17,479 bases of DNA from Kiritimatiellia bacterium. GTDB lineage: Bacteria; Verrucomicrobiota; Kiritimatiellia; RFP12; UBA1067. A program made the translations under genes and the position numbers. The notes below the pieces were generated by a model that was not told where the DNA came from, searched no databases, and saw only the letters and a list, made by a program, of their open reading frames with translations. The stretch's first letter is position 1. Each line of letters starts with the position of its first letter. The stretch lies in the NCBI GenBank assembly GCA_017405115.1, contig JAFRBA010000279.1, forward strand, positions 1 to 17,479, written 5' to 3'. Positions 7,376 through 15,318 of this stretch are shown in pieces.

Positions 7376-9137
7376 CCAGACTGTCGTGAGCGGCCTTTCC
7401 TGCCTGCTGCTCGCGGTCCTGTTCGCCGCGGGGCTCGTCCACCTGGGCGTCCGGCTCAAGGAGGTGCAGATAGACGACTCCGCCGACTACAGCTACGCAA
7501 ATGTCCGGCAGTCCGTGCGCAGGGTGCAAACGGCTGGGGTGCGTGGGCGGATCATGGACCGCCGCGGCACGGTTCTCGCCGCCAACCGCCGGTCGGTTTC
7601 CATCGTCTGCCAGCCGACGGCATTCCAGTCGCGCACGTGGGAGGCGACCGCGAAGGCGATAGAGGGCGCCGTCGCCGCCGTTGCGGCCGCCATAGGGCGT
7701 CCGTCGCAGCTTTCCGCGAATGCCGTGCGCAGGCACATACGGCAGTCGCTTGCGATGCCCCTCGTGGCGTGGCGGGACGTCGACGAGCGGGAGCTGGCCG
7801 TGTTCTCCGAGCGCGAGGCGGAGTTCCCTGGCTTTGCGGTCGAGGAGACGGTGGAGCGGGAGTATCCGGAGGGGGGGCTTGCCGCGCACGTGGTGGGGTA
7901 CGTCGGCCGTGACAGGGTGGAGGCCGACGCCGGCGACGAGAAGTTCAACTTCGTGACGTCGGAGCTGAGGGGGAGGTCCGGGCTGGAGTCCTACTACGAC
8001 GGCTTTCTGCGCGGCGTTCCCGGGGAGCGCAATCTGCTTGTCGACGCGCGCGGCTTCGCGATCCGCGGGTGGACCGTCGTGGAGGCCCGTCGGGGTCTGG
8101 ACCTTCGGCTGTCGCTCGATGCGGCGATTCAGCGCGAAGTCGAGAGGCAGCTGCGCGGGGAAGTTGGGGCCTGCGCGGTCATAAACCCGGCAAACGGGGA
8201 AGTCCTGGCGCTGGCGAGCTCGCCCGGATACTGGCTGAACGCCTTTGTGCCGATCCTCAGCCAAGAGGTCTACGCCCGCTACTCCGATGATCCGTTGAAG
8301 CCTCTGCTGAACCGGGCGTCTGGCGGCCTGTACGCGCCGGGCTCCACGTTCAAGCCGATTACCGCGCTGGCGGGGCTGAAGGCCGGCTGGCCCGTGCAGG
8401 AGACCTACGACTGCACCGGCCTGTTTTCGCTCGGGTCGCTGAGCCTACGCTGCTCCAGCCGCTGGGGGCACGGCGCGCTGGACGTCCGCCATGCAATCAT
8501 GAAGAGCTGCAATCCGTTCTTCTGCGGACTCGGCATGTCGGTCGGCACTAACGCGCTCGTCGGCGCGGCGAGGGCGCTTGGGCTCGGCGAGAAGACCGGC
8601 ATCGACCTCGGCGTAGACGCGGCGGGCGTCGTCCCTGACGGCGAGTGGAAGTCGCGCACCTATCACGAGCCGTGGTATCCAGGGGACCTGGCCCAGATGT
8701 CGATAGGGCAGGGCATGCTGCTCGTGACCCCGCTGCAGATGGCGCGCGCGGCGGGCGCTATCGGGACGGGATACCTGGTCACTCCGCACCTGAAGCTCGA
8801 CGCGCCCGTCGAGCGCACGATGCTGCCGTTCTCCGCATCGCAGCTGTCTGTCGTCCGCGACGGCATGCGGATGGTCGTCGGTGGCGACGGCGGGTCTCGT
8901 GGCACTGGCTGGCGCGGCGGCGAGGGCGTGCCGGTGCCGGTCTCTGGGAAGACGGGGACGGCCGAGGTGGGCGTCGGCGAGCGGCGCCGCAAGAACGCGT
9001 GGTTCATCGCCTATGCGCCGTCGGATAGGCCGACTGTAGCGGCGGCGATGGTCATAGAGAACGGAGAGTCGGGAGGGTCGACGGCGGCGCCCCGCGTCTG
9101 CGCGATCCTGAAGACGGCGTTCGGGAGGCCCGACTGA
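7362..9137 (+). CDS. mrdA: Penicillin-binding protein 2 (elongasome peptidoglycan transpeptidase)
   Basis: From ATG 7362 (14-base overlap with mreD) the product is 591 residues, within the class B PBP range of about 580-650. It has one N-terminal membrane anchor (about 9-28), then the RGRIMDRRGTVLA motif that opens the pedestal domain, then GRSGLESYYDGFLRG and the transpeptidase domain. The three active-site motifs are complete: STFK with nucleophile S328 and K331, SCN starting at S382, and KTGT starting at K530. The enzyme cross-links lateral-wall peptidoglycan in the periplasm together with RodA, encoded next. A frame beginning at 7269 is open but only adds a shadow of mreD. No damage is visible. 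Confidence 0.95.
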   Translation: MNWDDQTVVSGLSCLLLAVLFAAGLVHLGVRLKEVQIDDSADYSYANVRQSVRRVQTAGVRGRIMDRRGTVLAANRRSVSIVCQPTAFQSRTWEATAKAIEGAVAAVAAAIGRPSQLSANAVRRHIRQSLAMPLVAWRDVDERELAVFSEREAEFPGFAVEETVEREYPEGGLAAHVVGYVGRDRVEADAGDEKFNFVTSELRGRSGLESYYDGFLRGVPGERNLLVDARGFAIRGWTVVEARRGLDLRLSLDAAIQREVERQLRGEVGACAVINPANGEVLALASSPGYWLNAFVPILSQEVYARYSDDPLKPLLNRASGGLYAPGSTFKPITALAGLKAGWPVQETYDCTGLFSLGSLSLRCSSRWGHGALDVRHAIMKSCNPFFCGLGMSVGTNALVGAARALGLGEKTGIDLGVDAAGVVPDGEWKSRTYHEPWYPGDLAQMSIGQGMLLVTPLQMARAAGAIGTGYLVTPHLKLDAPVERTMLPFSASQLSVVRDGMRMVVGGDGGSRGTGWRGGEGVPVPVSGKTGTAEVGVGERRRKNAWFIAYAPSDRPTVAAAMVIENGESGGSTAAPRVCAILKTAFGRPD

Positions 9138-9138
9138 C

Positions 9139-10308
9139 ATGCTCTCGAAGCTCAAGAGGTTCGACTGGCTGCTGTTCGCCTCGATGCTGGCGCTGATAGC
9201 GGTGGGCACCACGGCCATATGGTCGGCGGGCAACGCCCGAACCGAGATGGTGTTCCACGGGATGTGGAAGAGCAACCTCACGACGGCGGCGGTCGGGCTC
9301 GTCCTGTATTTCCTGCTGGCGTTCACTGACTACCGCCGGTATCTCGCCGTCCTGGCGGTTCCGGCCTATGCCGTCGCGTTGGTGTTCCTCGTCGCGGTCC
9401 TCCTTGTGGGCTCTACCGTCTACGGCGGTCGCCGGTGGCTGTGGTTCTTCCAGCCCAGCGAGGTCTCGAAGCTGTGCGTCATTGCGCTGCTGGCGAGCAT
9501 CTTCGGCGCGGCCGGCGGCAGGCTGGCGGCGATCCGACCGACGTTCCGCGGCTTCGCCCTGGCGGCGGTTCTGGTAGGCGTGCCCGCGGTCCTGATCCTC
9601 GGCGAGCCCGACCTCGGGACGGCGCTGACGCTTGTGCCGGCGACGCTGGTGATGCTGCTCGTGGCAGGGGTGTGGCGCAAGGGGCTCGTGACGCTCGTGG
9701 CGTTGGGCGGGCTTGCGGCGCTTGCCGTGCTCGGCGCGGTCTACGAGGCGGAGAAGCCAGGCGTCTCCCCGGAGCGGCGCGAACGCATCCTGCGCATGCT
9801 GCCGCTCAGGCCGCACCAGGTCCGGCGGGTGCGCGTATTCCTGTTCCCGGAGGCCGACCTCAGGGGTGCGGGCTACAATCTCAGGCAGGCGAAGATATCC
9901 ATCGGCTCCGGCGGATTCTCCGGCAAGGGCATAGGGAAGGGCGAGACCAACCACCTCAAATACCTGCCTCAGGCAATTTCGATGAACGACTTCATCTTCT
10001 GCGTCTACGCGGAGGAGACGGGCTTCGTCGGATCTTCGGTGCTGCTTGCGCTGTTTGGACTGCTTCTGCTGTCCGGCTGCCGGGTGGCTTTCATGTCGTC
10101 GGACGGCCGCGGCCGTCTCTTCGCGGTCGGATTCACGACGCTCGTGTTCGCGCATGTCTACGTAAACATCGCGATGTCCATCGGGCTCGTTCCGATCACG
10201 GGGCTGCCGCTGCCGCTCATTTCGTCGGGGCGCACTTTTCTCGTCACGGTGATGTGCGGCCTCGGCATCGTCCAAAGCGTGTCAATACACAGGGAGAAAC
10301 TCACATGA
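9139..10308 (+). CDS. rodA: Rod shape-determining peptidoglycan glycosyltransferase RodA
   Basis: The product is 389 residues, normal for the SEDS family (about 370-420). A good Shine-Dalgarno (GGGAGG, 9123-9128) precedes the ATG, which lies one base after the mrdA stop. About ten hydrophobic segments are visible. Family landmarks include STVYGGRRWLWF, EPDLGTALTLVPATLVMLLV and NDFIFCVYAEETGFVG. RodA polymerises lipid II into glycan strands; the catalytic Asp of the DFIF loop is present as D284. Two normally invariant stretches differ. The loop before that Asp reads LPQAISMND rather than the usual LPE-x-HTD, and the late motif reads LPLISSGRTF rather than LPFISYGGSS. Gene order next to PBP2 supports RodA rather than FtsW. 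Confidence 0.93.
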   Translation: MLSKLKRFDWLLFASMLALIAVGTTAIWSAGNARTEMVFHGMWKSNLTTAAVGLVLYFLLAFTDYRRYLAVLAVPAYAVALVFLVAVLLVGSTVYGGRRWLWFFQPSEVSKLCVIALLASIFGAAGGRLAAIRPTFRGFALAAVLVGVPAVLILGEPDLGTALTLVPATLVMLLVAGVWRKGLVTLVALGGLAALAVLGAVYEAEKPGVSPERRERILRMLPLRPHQVRRVRVFLFPEADLRGAGYNLRQAKISIGSGGFSGKGIGKGETNHLKYLPQAISMNDFIFCVYAEETGFVGSSVLLALFGLLLLSGCRVAFMSSDGRGRLFAVGFTTLVFAHVYVNIAMSIGLVPITGLPLPLISSGRTFLVTVMCGLGIVQSVSIHREKLT

Positions 10309-11930
10309 TGAATCTGTTTGGCTGGCTCAAGCGCGCCAAGACAAAGCGCGAGATAGTCATAAACGTGGAACGGCTCGAGACCCGCGTCGCCGTGATGGAG
10401 AACGGGCGGCTCGAGGAGTTCATGGTGGAGCATCCAGAGGAGGAGCGCCTCGTGGGCAGCGTCTTCAAGGGCAGGGTGCAGAACCTCGAGAACGACCTCC
10501 AGGCCGCGTTCGTCGACATAGGCCTGAAGAAGAACGCGTTCCTCCACTACTGGGACATGACGCCCGACGCGGACACCCTCCTCGACGACGAGGAGGACGA
10601 CGGCGGGGACGCAGACCGCCGCGGCCGGCAGAAGGGGGGCGGGCGCAAGTCCACCCGGCTCTCCAACGAGGAGATCGCCAAGCGCTTTCCCCCGGGCTCG
10701 GAGATAATCGTCCAGGTCACCAAGGGCCCGATATCCACCAAGGGGCCCCGGGTCACTGCCAACCTGTCCATCCCCGGGCGATACCTCGTGATGATGCCCG
10801 GGGCCAAGGACTCGCACGGCGCGACGCTGCGCGGCGTGTCGAAGAAGATCGGCGACGCCACGGAGCGCAAACGCCTGAAGCGCATCCTCGACAAGCTTCC
10901 CCTGCCGGACGGGGTCGGGCTGGTCGTGCGCACGGCCGGCGCCGGCGCGACGTCGAGGGCGTTTGCGCGCGACCTGCGCAGCCTGCTTTCGATCTGGAGC
11001 GAGATGCAGGCCAACGTCCGCACGCTCCGCACCCCGAGCTGTATCTTCCAGGAGCCGGACCTCTGCGAGCGAGTGATCCGCGACTGGCTGACGGAGGACG
11101 TCGACGCAATACTCATAGACGACGAGGCGAGCTTCGAGTCGATGCGCGAAGTCGCCGCCCGCATATCCCGCCGCGCCCGTTCGAAGATCCGCCGGTTCGA
11201 CGGCGAGACCGGCATCTTCGAGCACTTCGGCGTGGAGCGCCAGCTGCACGACGCGTTTGCGCGACAGGTGCCCCTGAAGTCCGGCGGATACCTCGTCATC
11301 GACGAGACCGAGGCGCTCATAGCGGTGGACGTCAACACCGGCCACTACAAGGGCAAGGGCAGCCAGGAGGAGGCCATCCGCGAGGTGAACCTGGAGGCCG
11401 TCGACGAGGTGGCGCGCCAGCTGCGGCTGAGGAACATCGGCGGACTCGTCATCCTCGACCTCATAGACATGAAGAGCCGCAAGCACCAGCGCGAGGTCTG
11501 CCGCGCGCTCAAGGAGGCCCTCAAGCGCGACCGCGCGCGCACCAACGTGCTGGACATCTCCGAGCTCGGGCTCCTCGAGATGTCGCGGCAGCGGCAGGAC
11601 CAGTCGATCCTCTCGCAGCTCACCTCCACGTGCCCGTACTGCCGCGGCAGCGGCCTCGTGAAGTCGCCCATGGCGATCTCGATCGAGATACAGCGCCGCC
11701 TTGTCGCGCTGCTCCGCAAGGCCGCGGCGGAGAACCGCCCGTTCGAGCCGAAGATCGTCATCGCTCCGCAGGTGATGCAGCGCCTGCGCACCGAGGACAG
11801 CGCGATTCTCGCCCGTCTGCAGAAGGAATACGAGACGCGGCTGACGTTCGTCTCCGAGCTACACCGCCACCCGGAGGCGTTTTCCATACTGGACGCGGCC
11901 ACCTCACAAGTGCTATACTCTCAGTCATGA
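10305..11930 (+). CDS. rng: Ribonuclease E/G family endoribonuclease
   Basis: The product is 541 residues, starting at ATG 10305 within the rodA stop (ATGA overlap) and preceded by GGGAG at 10292-10296. The order is an N-terminal RNase H-like part, an S1 domain (VGSVFKGRVQNLENDLQAAF onward) and the catalytic DNase I-like core. Metal-binding D342 (LIAVDVNTG) and D385 (LDLIDM) are 43 residues apart. The zinc-link CPYC starts at C443, 58 residues after D385. Both spacings equal those in E. coli RNase E (D303, D346, C404). The long C-terminal scaffold of RNase E is absent, so it resembles RNase G. The enzyme cuts single-stranded RNA in rRNA and mRNA processing. A charged low-complexity insert (about 94-117) interrupts the S1 domain. 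Its place after mreBCD/mrdAB agrees with the well-known mre-rng linkage. Confidence 0.93.
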   Translation: MMNLFGWLKRAKTKREIVINVERLETRVAVMENGRLEEFMVEHPEEERLVGSVFKGRVQNLENDLQAAFVDIGLKKNAFLHYWDMTPDADTLLDDEEDDGGDADRRGRQKGGGRKSTRLSNEEIAKRFPPGSEIIVQVTKGPISTKGPRVTANLSIPGRYLVMMPGAKDSHGATLRGVSKKIGDATERKRLKRILDKLPLPDGVGLVVRTAGAGATSRAFARDLRSLLSIWSEMQANVRTLRTPSCIFQEPDLCERVIRDWLTEDVDAILIDDEASFESMREVAARISRRARSKIRRFDGETGIFEHFGVERQLHDAFARQVPLKSGGYLVIDETEALIAVDVNTGHYKGKGSQEEAIREVNLEAVDEVARQLRLRNIGGLVILDLIDMKSRKHQREVCRALKEALKRDRARTNVLDISELGLLEMSRQRQDQSILSQLTSTCPYCRGSGLVKSPMAISIEIQRRLVALLRKAAAENRPFEPKIVIAPQVMQRLRTEDSAILARLQKEYETRLTFVSELHRHPEAFSILDAATSQVLYSQS

Positions 11931-14104
11931 TCGCGACACTACTCATATGTGCGGCCGCACCGGCGATGACCTTCACCGCCGACCGCGTGGCCGCCGACCA
12001 TGTGACGCAGGCCCTTGCTGCGACCGGCCACATCACGGCCGTGATAAAGCCGATGACGCTGCGCGGCGAATACATGACGCGCGAAGCGGACGGCACTGCA
12101 ACGTTCCACGACCCGACCTGCGTGACCACGTGCAGCAACGACGTCGGCCACACACACTGGAACGTAACGGGCGAGCTCCGCTACAAGGCCGGTGACAGCG
12201 TGCTCCTGCGCAACGCATGGCTTCGGTTCTACGAGATACCGATCCTGTGGCTCCCGTACTTCTACTATCCCCTCGACCAGAGCTGCGGGTTCAGCTGGAT
12301 GCCGGGCTATTCGCACCGCTGGGGCGCGTACCTGCTCACCAAGTACTCCTACCACCTGCTCGGAAGCCGCGATCACACCGAGGGCCGCTGGTCGCTTTCC
12401 GGAGACACGCGCCTGGACCTCCGCTATGAACAGGGCATCGCGCTCGGCGAAGACCTGGCCTGGCGGCTCGGCGACTTCGGGGCCGGCAAGCTCAAGGTCT
12501 ACTATGCGTGGGACCAGAGCGACGACTACGGCTCGGACGGGCTCTACGACGGGCGCTGGTACTACAAGAACTGGGGCAGCACGGTCCCTGACGAGCGCTA
12601 CGCCATCGAGCTCTCCCACCGCTGGGAGCCGACGGAGAGGGACGTGGTCCGCGTGAAGGGCTCGATCTTCTCCGACTCATACATGCGCGAGGACTTCTTC
12701 CGCGAGTCGTTCTTCGGCTTCAAGAACCAGTGGCTCTCGCACGAAGGCAACGAGGTGTCGTGGGAGCACCTCGAGCGCGCGTTCGCCACGGGCGTCGGCG
12801 TCTCGGGCCCGCTCAACGACTTCTACGGCGGCACATGCCGCCTTCCCGAGGTGTTCTTCGACGTCGCCCCGCTTCCGGTCTTCGGCCTGCCCGTCAACTA
12901 CGAGACCGAGAACCGCATAGGCTACCTGGGCCGTCGCTACGCCGAGTACGGCGACGGCGACCCCCAGAACCCCTTTGCGTACAATCCGGGCCCGTGGGCC
13001 GACTACGAGTCGTTCCGCTTCGACACCTACCACCGCCTGACCGCTCCGTTCCGGACACTGGACGACTTCCTGGCCGTCGCGCCGCGCGTCGGATACCACG
13101 GCACGTTCTGGAACGAGTCCGGCGAGGACAACCTCACCGGATGGGGCTCTGCGGTTGACGCGGGCTCGCTCTACCGCTCCATCCTCGAGGGCGGCATGAC
13201 GTTCTCCACGCGCGGCACGGGCTGGATCAACGAAACGTGGCGGCACATGGTGGAGCCGTACGCCGACATCCTCGCCCAGGAAGCCTGGTTCTCCGGCAAC
13301 GGCAACCGCCCCTACGTGTTCGACAGCATCGACGCGTCGGTCATGTGGGAGGACCAGTTCGCCGGCCGCTCTCGCAACCTGCCCTATTCCTACTACGGCG
13401 TGACGCCGGGCGTCCGCAACGCCTGGCAGAAGCAGGACGAGAAGGGGACCCTGCGCACCGTCGTCGACTTCGACGTCTACGCCGCGCTACAGTTCCGCCA
13501 CGCCGAATGGATCAGCGACCCGTCCGTCGACCCGCACCGCCACAAGCTGGCGGAGCCCGGCAGCCCCAACTACGGCAAGTCCGACTGCTACGTGATGCCG
13601 GGCGCCCGCGTCAAGCTCCTGCCGGCCAACGACACCGCCCTCATGTCCGACGTGCAGTACGACTCCGACAGCGGCCGCATCGCCTTCGCCGACGCCACCT
13701 TCAACCAGAAGATCAGCGCCGACTTCAAGTACTACGCGACATACTCGCTGCGCGACTTCCGCTGGTGGGACTTCTCGTCGACCCCGTACAACCCGCGCTA
13801 CATGACGTCCGACGGGATGAACAGGCTCAAGTTCCACTACATCCAGGTCGGCTTCGAGCAGCAGCCCCTGGACTGGTTCGCCTGGAGCCCGTTCGTGCGC
13901 TGGGACATCAAGGAGGGCGAGCTCGACACGGTCGGAACCTGGGTCGACTACCTCACCGACTGCCTAGGCTTCCGCCTGCTCCTCGAGTACCAGAACAAGT
14001 TCACCCGCATCGACGGACGGAGCCACGAAGAAGACTTCTCGGTGGGCTTCTTCATCTACCTCCGCGCCTTCGGCGCGGACAGTGCCAACGTCTTCAAGCG
14101 CTAG
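11927..14104 (+). CDS. lptD: LptD-like LPS-assembly outer-membrane protein, compact N-terminal domain
   Basis: From ATG 11927, which overlaps the RNase stop as ATGA, the product is 725 residues. A short hydrophobic leader (MIATLLICAAAPA) acts as a probable signal peptide but carries no Lys or Arg. An OstA/LptA-like strand segment follows (about 15-75, FTADRVAADHVTQALAATG), ending in the C65-x3-C69 pair. Then come the LptD landmarks: a D/W segment, LRNAWLRFYEIPILWLPYFY (about 94-113) and SCGFSWMPGYSHRWGAYL. The rest is tyrosine- and tryptophan-rich alternating sequence fitting a large beta-barrel, ending in FKR. LptD inserts lipopolysaccharide into the outer leaflet. The N-terminal jellyroll is roughly half the E. 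coli length, and the four-cysteine pattern of E. coli is not obvious. lpxK follows directly, which supports an LPS role. Confidence 0.82.
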   Translation: MIATLLICAAAPAMTFTADRVAADHVTQALAATGHITAVIKPMTLRGEYMTREADGTATFHDPTCVTTCSNDVGHTHWNVTGELRYKAGDSVLLRNAWLRFYEIPILWLPYFYYPLDQSCGFSWMPGYSHRWGAYLLTKYSYHLLGSRDHTEGRWSLSGDTRLDLRYEQGIALGEDLAWRLGDFGAGKLKVYYAWDQSDDYGSDGLYDGRWYYKNWGSTVPDERYAIELSHRWEPTERDVVRVKGSIFSDSYMREDFFRESFFGFKNQWLSHEGNEVSWEHLERAFATGVGVSGPLNDFYGGTCRLPEVFFDVAPLPVFGLPVNYETENRIGYLGRRYAEYGDGDPQNPFAYNPGPWADYESFRFDTYHRLTAPFRTLDDFLAVAPRVGYHGTFWNESGEDNLTGWGSAVDAGSLYRSILEGGMTFSTRGTGWINETWRHMVEPYADILAQEAWFSGNGNRPYVFDSIDASVMWEDQFAGRSRNLPYSYYGVTPGVRNAWQKQDEKGTLRTVVDFDVYAALQFRHAEWISDPSVDPHRHKLAEPGSPNYGKSDCYVMPGARVKLLPANDTALMSDVQYDSDSGRIAFADATFNQKISADFKYYATYSLRDFRWWDFSSTPYNPRYMTSDGMNRLKFHYIQVGFEQQPLDWFAWSPFVRWDIKEGELDTVGTWVDYLTDCLGFRLLLEYQNKFTRIDGRSHEEDFSVGFFIYLRAFGADSANVFKR

Positions 14105-15317
14105 GGAAGTGCGCAAGGCCCGCCAGAGCGCCGTCGAGAGGCTCGAGAGCTACCTCGTCAGGCTGATACAGGAGAAGGGCGACGACCGCGACCAGCCCGC
14201 AGGCGTCAACTTCCTCCTGGCCGTCCTGAAGGGCTTCAGCTTCGTGTTCGGGGCCATAGTCGGCATCCGGGACTTCCTGTACCGCACAGGGCTCATGCGC
14301 CGCTACCCGCTCGGCATACAGGTTATCTCCATCGGCAACGTCACCGCCGGAGGAACCGGAAAGACTCCCGTAACCGAGATATTCGCCCGCACGCTCGCGG
14401 CCGAGGGTCGCAAGGTCGCGATCCTCTCCAGAGGCTACCGCCGCAAGGAGGCCCCGTGGTGGAAACGGATGTTCACCCAGGTCATCAGCCCGCCGCTGGT
14501 CGTCTCCGACGGACGGCACGTCCTCCTCGACTCCGCGACAGGCGGCGACGAGCCGTACATGCTCGCGTCGAACCTCCCCGGCGTCGCGGTCGTCGTCGAC
14601 CGCAACCGGGTGAAGGCCGGGCGCTACGCCATCAAGCGGCTCGGCTGCGACACCCTCATCCTCGACGACGGCTTCCAGTACCAGAAGCTGAAGCACTCCA
14701 TAGAGGTGCTGCTCGTCGACGCCACCAACCCGTTCGGCAACGGCAACCTCCTCCCCCGCGGCATACTGCGTGAACCGGCCCGCCATCTGAAGCGCGCGGA
14801 CATAATCTTCCTCACGAAGTGCCGCGGCGACGTCTCCGAGGTGCGGGACGAGATACGCCGCTACAACCAGAAGGCCGAGATCGTCGAATGCAACCACGCC
14901 CCCAAGCTCCTGCGCGACGTGTGGAGCCGCGAGGAGCTGCCTCTGTCGTGGCTGCAGGGCAAAACCACCTGCACGCTCTCGGGCATCGCCTCGCCGAAGG
15001 GCTTCGAGAATTCGCTGCGCCAGCTCGGCGCGCGCGTCGTGTGGTGCGAGCGCTACGCAGACCACCACCGCTACGATTCGTCCGAGATCCTGTACGCGCT
15101 GAACCGGACGGCGGACATGGGGGCGGACGCGCTCATCACCACCGAGAAGGACGCCGTGCGATTCCCCCGATTCGAGACCACGCCCGTGAAGTGCCTCTAC
15201 CTGCGCGTCGCCATCGAGATTCTCTCCGGCGCGGAGAACTTCACGTCGATCATCAACCGCATATGCTTCAGAAAGCAGAGGACGCCGGAAGGCGACGACG
15301 CACAGGAGGCGAAGTGA
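14082..15317 (+). CDS. lpxK: Tetraacyldisaccharide 4'-kinase LpxK
   Basis: The product is up to 411 residues. It phosphorylates the 4' position of the lipid A disaccharide on the inner face of the inner membrane, using ATP. The P-loop GNVTAGGTGKT is at residues 85-95. DTLILDDGFQYQKLKH carries the conserved DDGFQ, and YADHHRY and TTEKDAVR are typical family motifs. One hydrophobic N-terminal helix (about 45-62) anchors it to the membrane. The start is uncertain. GTG 14082 overlaps lptD by 23 bases. GTG 14109, four bases after the lptD stop, would drop nine residues and still keep the family-like ERLESYLVRLIQ beginning. Neither has a proper Shine-Dalgarno, so coupling to lptD translation is likely. 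The identity is firm. Confidence 0.94.
   Translation: MPTSSSAREVRKARQSAVERLESYLVRLIQEKGDDRDQPAGVNFLLAVLKGFSFVFGAIVGIRDFLYRTGLMRRYPLGIQVISIGNVTAGGTGKTPVTEIFARTLAAEGRKVAILSRGYRRKEAPWWKRMFTQVISPPLVVSDGRHVLLDSATGGDEPYMLASNLPGVAVVVDRNRVKAGRYAIKRLGCDTLILDDGFQYQKLKHSIEVLLVDATNPFGNGNLLPRGILREPARHLKRADIIFLTKCRGDVSEVRDEIRRYNQKAEIVECNHAPKLLRDVWSREELPLSWLQGKTTCTLSGIASPKGFENSLRQLGARVVWCERYADHHRYDSSEILYALNRTADMGADALITTEKDAVRFPRFETTPVKCLYLRVAIEILSGAENFTSIINRICFRKQRTPEGDDAQEAK
15304..15309 (+). promoter_or_regulatory. Strong Shine-Dalgarno of the downstream CBM9 gene
   Basis: AGGAGG lies nine bases before ATG 15319, inside the last codons of lpxK. It is the best ribosome-binding site in the operon and fixes this start, even though the leader peptide that follows is atypical. 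It suggests efficient, independent initiation on the shared transcript. Confidence 0.7.
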
Positions 15318-15318
15318 C

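Noticed and set aside
10571..10660. A gene break or frameshift in the RNase gene at the charged low-complexity stretch
   Set aside because: The frame stays open and the S1 domain resumes with normal family sequence (GSEIIVQVTKG), so it is an insert rather than damage.
10158..11486. Long open frame on the minus strand (442 codons), antisense to the RNase gene
   Set aside because: The sense strand carries an unmistakable RNase E/G with intact catalytic residues; the antisense frame is a high-GC artefact. The same applies to the long minus-strand frames at 1100-2359, 9052-10275, 14094-15440 and 15268-16782.
11890..11919. A promoter-like pair (TGGACG, 18-base spacer, TATACT) just before the lptD start
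   Set aside because: It lies wholly inside the last codons of the RNase gene, the -35 is weak, and the ATGA overlap already explains lptD translation by coupling. It may be an internal promoter, but chance is as likely.
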